Assembly (NCBI RefSeq): GCF_011075055.1
Contig: NW_025401101.1
Span: forward strand, 186,001-250,000
Direction of reading: 5' to 3'
DNA from: Mangifera indica
Lineage: Eukaryota; Streptophyta; Magnoliopsida; Sapindales; Anacardiaceae
DNA length: 64,000 nucleotides
The notes beneath the pieces are model-generated. The model saw only the letters and a list, made by a program, of their open reading frames with translations, ran no database searches and had not been told where the DNA came from. A program made the position numbers and the translations under genes. Of the stretch, positions 37,901 to 46,900 are shown one piece after another; positions within the stretch are counted from its first letter, which is position 1; each line of letters begins with the position of its first letter.

Positions 37901-40900
37901 TAAATCAATATATTCGAAACGTGTCATCACAAACATCCTTCATAAAGATTTTATTTCCAATATTTATTGATATTTGTTCATGAACTCAGAACTAGATTAT
38001 TCCCTAGTCAGCGGATTCTTTGAATCCAATAATTCCAAGTCAACAGATCCTTTCTTTATCACCATTCATCTCCACATATGATCAACTTGGTTTTATCGTA
38101 CGGAACATGACTAGCTCTGTATTTATGCACCATATAAACCACATCATCCATATTGGATTTGACCATGGTATCTTAGGTCAAATGATTATTCCGTACACTA
38201 GTATAATCATGCGATAAGTCATTGACTACGTTGCAATGACCATGTGACTTATCGTAATTGGTCACATTCAAAAAATAGTTTATTAATTGTTAATCCATAT
38301 TAATGCGCTAGTGACATGACTATTATCGTCACCCATACTAATATTATGTTATAATATTCAACGAAGACATTGAGTATGTCTGCTATGTGACATTATTGTT
38401 CAACTAATATCACATTTGTAAGGAACAGTTCGATAATCTAGTTTTGCTTAGTATGTGAATTATCTGGGTAGTTCACATATATATTTTATATTTAAACAAA
38501 TAAAGAAAATAATTTATGTATATGAACAGAATAACACTTTATTTTATTAATAAATTATAATTACATATATAAAAGATGAAATGCTTTGAAATCGACAACC
38601 CGAATGATTCCTATGACACACACTAACAGTTACTATTTTTTAAATTGGCAAAGCTAGAAGATTTGTTTTCCTTAGTTTTTAAAGAGATGTGTGAATTTAT
38701 TTATTTGGGTTCTTTTTTCTCTTTTTGGCCAACCATGATTGAATGGCTTTATACTTGTCAAACTGAACCTTAGTTTTCTTAGAGGAGATCAATATGCTAT
38801 AGCATTAGCATTACTTGATGAAGGCAAAGTAGTGTTGGGTGTCCTGGCTTGTCCAAATCTTCCATTAGCATCCATTTGTTGTGATCATCAGAAATCTTCA
38901 AATAATGAAGTTGGTTGCCTTTTCTACGCGGAAGTTGGAGCAGGAACTTATATGCAGCCATTGAATGGTTCGTCACCTGTGAAGGTTGGTTCTTATATTA
39001 CCACTGTTGAAAGTATTATTAAGCTAAATAAATGTCACTTAACTTTTTTATGTCCTTCAGGTACAAGTTACTACAATTGAAAATTCCGAAGAAGCATCAT
39101 TCTTTGAGTCATATGAAAAAGCACATTCCCAACATGACTTGTCTAGCTCCATTGCCAAAGTATGCTTTCATTGTGTCAATTTCCATATTGCGGCTTTTTA
39201 TATGATTGTTTTTACTTAAAAAGATTGCCTTCATGAACAGAAACTTGGTGTGAAAGCACCACCGGTTAGAATTGATAGCCAAGTAAAATATGGTGCTTTG
39301 TCTAGAGGAGATGGAGCCATATATATGCGTTTTCCCCGCAAAGGGTATTGTGAGAAAATCTGGGATCATGCTGCTGGGTTCATTGTTGTGACTGGTACAA
39401 AATTTTCTTTCCTACATCTATTCCTTTCTCTTAACTAAGGACATAATTTATGGATGACAATTGTTAGTTGGTTGGTTTGTTGGGTTAATCTAACTCACCT
39501 TAGCCCTAACAAAGGAGGAAAAAATATGTTATGTGTTTACCAAATGGTTCCAATTAGGGCTGGCAAAATGGGTTGCTTGTCAAATTTATGTCCAGTTAAA
39601 TGAGAGTTTATGAAATCTGATGCTACTTATTTACTTATTCATCTTAAATGTCTCACCACGGTTATGACATGATTATGAAATGGATGTATACAAATATGAG
39701 TCATGTAGCTTTTTCTTTAGTGGGTAGTTAACTCACTATCATCAATGGTCTTTTGTTTCAATGAATATGGTTGAAGTGAGTTAGCTGATGATAATAATAA
39801 GGGTAATAAAGACATTTAAGTTATAATGTTTCTTATGATTGCGATGTGTATTCTAGTTTCAAATGAAGCCACATATTTACTACAAAAAACAAATATTCTG
39901 CACATCTTCTGATTTAAGATGTGCCCTTAGGTCACATTTAACAACTTGAGTAGATATTGTCACTTTGGTCTAGCTTTTAAGCATTTACTTTCGAGCTTTA
40001 TGAAATTGTCCTTCACCAAAAAACATGTTTGATTTTCTTTTTGACTTTACGAAATGTCCTTCACACAAAACATGCTTGCTTAGTTTCAAAGACTCTAAGC
40101 TCCATTTGATAGCGATATGAGATGTGACAAAGTCCATTCGATAGCGATGTGAGATGTGACAAAGTCCATTCGATAGCGATGTGAGATGTGACAAAGTCCT
40201 TTCCTTATGTAGGTTGGTTGTGTCTTTGTGAGGTTTTCACAGCAACTTGGGTACCATAGGTCATGAGCCTATTGTGATACCAATCATAATAGTTTGGATG
40301 TCTTCCCAGACGACGTTTTTGGATGTCGGAGGGGTTGGGGTAGAGGTGAGGTAGGCCGTCGGAGGAAGTGGAACCGTTGGGACAGAGAGACAGCCGACGA
40401 TGGCGCCGGAGAAGGTGATCGAATTTTGAAACTAAACCCTAGGGGAGAAATGTGATTTTTTTCAAATTTGGTTTAGGGAAGAAAAGTTAGTTTGTTAAAT
40501 TTAGGGGGGAAAATGAAATCATATTTAAATTTATTTTTAATATTAAATATAAAATAACGATTTTGCCCTTAAAATTAATAGATTTAAACGGCCATGGGTA
40601 TGTAGATGAGATTTTCAAAATTAACGGGGGGAACTTTGGGAAATCAGTGTACCTTGGGTGGGAAATAGTCCTTTGGCCTATAAAAAAACATTTGGGTTGT
40701 CATTCTCTTCTTTCCATAATTTTCGTTTCGGTTGACTATAAACACTTTCATTTCACTTCTCGCCTAACAATCTCAAAACTCTACCATCGCTGATGATAGC
40801 ATCCTATCTCTTTCCCTCCAGTCATCCTTGCTTTGGTGATTTCTTATTCTATTGAATTCTAAAGGTACACCTCTCCACTTCATTTCTTTCTCCAAAACAT

Positions 40901-43900
40901 TATTCAAAGATCGATTTGCTGGTAGGATTGTTGAATGTTACAAACAAGTGGTTCATTCAATTACATTATCACAACTTGGCTTTTTCTTTGCTCTAAACAC
41001 CCAATCCTTTGTCAATAAGGTTTTCAACCTTATCTTGAAGTTTATAAACCTTAACCCTATGCTCATTTTCCTTTGAAACGAGGTTTGTTTTTGGCCTGCT
41101 CTATTGTTCTGGCAATGACTTGTATTTTTTCTTTTTATTGGTTTGTGATCCTAGTGGATGTACTTCTTGTGCCCCTAACATTTTCTTCTCTATTGATCAA
41201 CTTTTTAATTTGTACCATTTACACCTTGCTTTTAAGATAGAAATGAAAGCCAAGCCACGTATCTATCAGGGAGTACTCCATGTGGCTGATTAGATGCCAC
41301 TTGTGATTCATGCGACATCGTTGCTTGGAAACATTTGGCTGAAATCATAGATAACAGTTAATAGTTGATTAATCATGGATCTTTCCACACTAAATTTGTT
41401 TATCAAACTCTTCCATCTTTGTAGAATAATTAATGTACTAGTGCTACCATTAGTATTGTTCATATAAAAATGCTTGTTCTTTTTTTAAGAGGTATCTAAC
41501 AAATTGGTGTCAAAGCAATAAGATCTAAGCAAGGAAAGGAGGGAAAGTAGAGTTGATGTGGAGTAGATTTTGGAGATAGTAAAGGAGGTGGAAGCTAAGG
41601 AATCCAGGTTGGATAATCTAGCCAATGGATTTAAGGCAACAAAAAAATGTCTAAAGGAATGGAAGAAGTTGCTTTTACAACCACCATCACTATTGTCTGA
41701 GGAGGTAGTCGTAAAAAGGGAAGAGATTGAGACCAAACCAAAGGTGTTTTCGGAAGTTGACGTGATCGAGTTTGAAGATCTCATGAGGAGGTGATTGAAT
41801 CTATTCCGATGAGGATGTGATCAAGTTCAAAGATACAATGAGGGAAAATCTATTCTGATGTGGAGGTGATTGAATTTGATCCATAAATTTGTCAAGGTGA
41901 CATTGGAATATGAGAGATGATGAGATCAAGATTAAAGATGAATATGGAGTTCTTGGTGTGTTCTTGATAGTTGAGGATGTTGGATTTGGTGAGAGAAAAG
42001 TTGTGAGGTTGGGATTTGAGGCATCTATGATTGAGCTTAAGGGGAACGATATCAAGGCAACATTTTTGTTGATGGCAGACAACATAGGGTTGACTGTTTT
42101 GACCATTGGCGACAATTGGAATAATGACAAAATGGGTAAGAATTTTTCAAATGGGGTAAGAAGTAATATAAAGATGAAAAAAATATGGGTCAAGTTATCA
42201 AAATGGGTGTGTAAAAAAAGATTTTCCAATTTTCCCACTTTGAGGACAAGTTAGTTTTTAAGGGGTGGTAATGTTAGGATTAGATTATAATAGTAATTAT
42301 TAATTAAGAATATATTTCATTAGGATAATATGTTTGATTAGGATAATATATTTGATTAAAACAATATTTGAATTTGAAGGTTAGGATATTCGAAGAATAA
42401 ATGGGGGTAGTTGGATTGAGGAGGGGAGAAATATATAGTCTTTGGTTCACTTCTTATTACTTATGTAAGAGTGTTTGTTCTTTTTTTAAAGAGGAACCAA
42501 ACATAATACTTTACTAATGAAGGTGGTAATGGGATGATCACCTTGTATAATCACAACTCCCAGACCCTTCCTAGATGCTTCAGTCTGTATGAGGAAATCC
42601 TTAGGCAGCCAACACTAACACAAGGGGAGTAATTAGAGACTCCTTGAGCTGCTTGAATGCCTTTTGAGTTGGTTCACTTAATTGGAAGGAGTTCATCTTC
42701 AACATTTAGTTAGGGGCTAGACTATTTGCCCATACCTTCTTATGAACCTCCTAAAGTATATGGATGAGCCAATTACTTGTTTGAGATCAGAGCCGTTGAG
42801 TACCTAGCCATTGGTTCTAATTCTTATTTGGAACTAAAAAGGTTCTGAGTATCCATATAGTGGAATCAACAAGTTCTGGGCCTAGGACCAGTTCTTCTCT
42901 ATAGGGAATCAAAATTAATCCAAATATTCAAATAGGGTGTTAGGTTGGGTACTTGACTTAACTTTTATTTTTTCTAAAGCTTAAAGTCGATCTTTATTTT
43001 ATCCCCCCAAATGACATTCATTCTCTCATTTCCCCCAAATTTTTACTTTTCCCCCAAATTAATCGACCTTCATTGGAAATCTTTTGGAAAATTTGGTTAT
43101 TCCCCAATTCTTCATCAAAGCTCACAAGTATGTATGCTATATATTAGGTTTTCGTTCGAATTTTGGTTTTGTTATTCCTTGGTTCTTCATCAAATCTTCT
43201 AGCAAGTGTTTACGATACTTGAAGACAATAATAAATGTGTGTGGAATGTTTATTTGTTGTAAATTGTTTTTGCTTTTTAGATTCCTTAAATTTGGGTTAG
43301 TAGATTTTAAGTCTAAATGGCAAACACTTTTATTTGGCACATTGATTGATGGTTTGAACTTCACTTGGTGAGATATGCATTCGTGTTTTAAGAAATGGAA
43401 ATTTCATTTTAATTTATTCTCTTCATTGTTTTTCTCCTCAAACTATTGTAGTAAATGACATAGTTTCTAGATAAAGAACAGAAATTTCACTTTGTGTATA
43501 TATATTCCCAGTTTTTTTGTTCTTTTATGAAAGTATTGTGACTTCTGATTTGAGCATCATCAACATTATATCACGTCAAAAAAAGGGGTTAGTAAACTGG
43601 TAGAGTATTAGAACTTCTAGGGAGAAGTCCTGAATTCGAGCTTTTGTCACACTTCTGAAACTCTCTAATTAAGTATATATCAAAAAAAAAAAAAACATTA
43701 TATCATGTCATTGGGTGGATGTATAATCAATTTGGTTTATTTATGTTTACGCAAAAATCGATATCAGTTGCTACATGGTATCCAACCAATGATTTTGGGT
43801 TTCATAATTCTTAGTAAATGGTCATATGTTGCTATCATCATGTCACTGTTTGGTTTCTAATAGCATCTGAATATGATTTTAACCTTTTAAGCAAATTGTT

Positions 43901-46900
43901 CCTTCCTGAAGCTTCAAGTAAATTAGGTTTTGAGTGCGAACCAACTTTAATTGGTTCCGATTCCTAATTATAGAAACTGGTCGATTCCAATTCCTTAATT
44001 TTTCAAAGGGTATTCAAATCTACTCACCCCTGTTGTAGTATTCAAAGAGGCCTAGGAAATCTTTTAAGCTGCTTGGTTGTCTTAGGAATGGGCCATTCCT
44101 TAACTGCTTGAACCTTCGGAGGATTTGTTCTCACTCCCTCCAAGGTGATGACGTACTCAAGATACTCAGTTTGATTGCAGCCAAAAACACACTTCTCTTA
44201 GTAAACAGCTTATTTGCTCTCTAGGTTTCCTACACAATTTTGAAGTGGTGTAGGTGCTCCTCACCAAAATGTCATAAAAGGAAACAAACACAAACTTCTT
44301 TAAATAGAATTTGAAGGTATTGTTCGTGAGGTTTTGGAAGATGAATGGAGCATTGGTAAGGCCAAAAGGCATTACCATGAACTCATAATACCCTTAATGA
44401 GTTTTGGAGGTTGTTTTCTCTATGGATGTGTGGTTCATTCTAATTTGCAAGTAACCTGACCTGAGATCTATCTTGGAAAAGTTCATTGCCCTCCCAAGTT
44501 CACAGTAGCTCTTCTATAAGAGGTATTGGGTACCTGTCCTTGATGATTAGCTGATTGGGTGCCTTATAGTCTTAACCAACACCACAAGGCTAAAGGATGA
44601 GCTAACACTAGTCCTAATAACCCCAACATCTAACATCTTCTTAACCATCCTCTCTGTCACATCCTTTTGCAAACTTCATATCTATAAGGCCTTACACTCA
44701 TTGGTTGAGCTCCTTCTGTAAGAACTATTTGATGATATTGAAGTCTTTACGGTGGACAACCGGTAGGTGCTTGTAAGATATCCTTGAATTGCTCTAGTAG
44801 AGTTTTTGGTTCTGCCCGCTGACTTGTTTCAGACCATCCGTGGCTTGCAATTAATACAATTGAGTATTTCACTGTTCACCTTCTTGCCACAACAATTGTA
44901 TTGAAGCTAAATGTTGGTGCTTGCATAACAGTTTATGAAGTTTCTCTTCTTCAATCACATTTGCCTCTTTACTCTTCTGTACTTGTAGCACATATTGCTG
45001 ATCTTGAATAGTAAATACCATCCTCAAATTTTCGAAGTTCTACAAGATATCCCTCAGGGTTGCTAACCACTGAGCTCCAAGTATTAAATCATAGCAGTCC
45101 AGGGTAGAGTGTAACGTCAACACAAAAGTCTTGCCCTTGCATTCTCTGTTCAAAATTTTTACACAAGAACCTGCATTGTAGGTCTTGACTGTTAGCTACT
45201 GCAACGTTTACCCCCTCAACTGGTTTCAAATAGCCCTCCAGCTTGTGAGCAGTTTGTTCACTTAAGAATTTGTGAGTGCTTTCCAAGTCCACCAATACAC
45301 ACAGCCTTCTCTTTCCATGCATCCCATTCAACCTCATGTTCCTAAAGCCCACTGACCCTTGCAAAGCATGAATAGACAACTACATAAAGTTATACTCATC
45401 TAACTCTTCTAATTTTTTTGCTATCTCTTTTTCTTCTTCTTCCTCAATGTTCAACTGCAGATGCAACACAAATGCTTGCTTCTTTTTGCATTTGTTTTTG
45501 CATTTGTGACCAGGGGAATACTTCTCATTACACCAAAAACAAAGCCCCTTGACCCTCTTTTCATCAAATGTCTTATTGGTCACCACCCTATTATGTTTTT
45601 GGAATGAAGAATGAGGTAATCTAGGCAAGTTGGGTTTAGGGAACAACCCAAGCTGAGTGTTTAGTTTAGTATTTGATGTATTGATGTTAGTGGCTACAGT
45701 AGGACCATAGCTCTTCTAGGGATTGTGTAAGTTAAGAGTTTTTGTTGGGCGGCTACAGTTATCTCTGCAACTTGGCTAGGAAATAAGCTTCCACAAGCGT
45801 TTTTGGTGTAAACATCCTTAAAGACATTTGCAATGCATCTACTAATTTAGAGAGGAAAAAGCTAAGTGTCAGATGCTCACGAATGCTTTCCCTAGGATGC
45901 ATTTCATTTAAAACATCTAAATATTGTTGGAGATTACAAGAGAGAATTTAGGAAGAAGTTTCAAGAATTTTCTAGAACATGCAACTTGCATTTTCATTCC
46001 ATTATATCACACTTTTTATACCATAAGCCAACTCACCAAGCCAGCATATCATTACAATCTCTCTGTCAACTCGCATCATTCTATTTACACAGTTTCACTC
46101 GCATAATACTATTCATATAGCTATTAAAATTTTAAATATTAACTACACTTTATAAATTATAAGCGACATCACATTGCACTAATTTATTTGAACAAAAATG
46201 CAGTGTGTTTTTCCCTATTCTCTTCCATTCTCTTCTACATTGCCTGCTCTGATACCATGAAAGAATATAATTTTCTGTTATTTTTCATGTTCAATAGAAT
46301 TACAATTATATAGGATATTAGGATAGCTAATTTAGGAAGACTATTAACTACTCCTATCTAAGTTTAGGAAGGATATTATAGTATTTCTATTCTATATGAG
46401 TATCTATGATTCACTATCTATACAATATCTCAACAATATCTTAACAATATCTCAACATATCTCAACACTCTCCCTCAAGTTGAAGCATATAAATCATATG
46501 CACCAAGCTTGTTACAAATAGAGACCCTGTGACTCACGTCCTGTACCAATCGTTCGTCTCGTACTGCGGTCCAGAGATGTGGTCAGAAGCATCAGAATTG
46601 AGAACACACGGTCCATAAGAAGAGGACTGAGTAAAGCATATGGCTGAGTGACCTGGATGTGCACTAGAAGCAATGTTGGATGAGGACTGTTTCGATGTCT
46701 GATACTTGAGATATTCTTCGTAATCAGCAACTGTGAGAGTCAATGATGGTTGAGACTGATTATTAGAAGAGTGTGGAACATCCATCTGAGTAGAAACGCT
46801 GAAAAGCTCTCGAAGATGACGCCGGTAGAAGACTCACAGTCTGAAGAGAAGAGAAAGATCTGCAGAAACTGATTTCCGACGATAACAGAAGCGAACGGTG

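Larger units (their letters stand above)
42530..45900 (-). pseudogene. Degraded Ty3/gypsy gag-pol remnant
   Basis: On the minus strand, in gypsy order: a CCHC knuckle ([14 protein letters not shown]) near 45500-45545; a protease-like stretch near 45200-45300 where the D-S-G site reads D-L-E; and reverse transcriptase over 44170-44640 ([10 protein letters not shown] near 44470, MPFGLTNAP near 44360) with the FDD catalytic box changed to FYD. RNase H-like sequence ([13 protein letters not shown]) lies near 42550-42600. The RT and RNase H parts are separated by about 1.25 kb of unrelated DNA (about 42780-44030). No LTR pair was found. It is a different gypsy family from the one at 56445. Confidence 0.78.

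Noticed and set aside
39878..39910. CACTA terminus (TTACTACAAAAAAC)
   Set aside because: First base is wrong, no partner end, and the string is low-complexity.
42780..44030. hAT-type element
   Set aside because: GGTTCC-rich ends hinted at it, but no clean inverted terminus, 8-bp duplication or transposase could be found.
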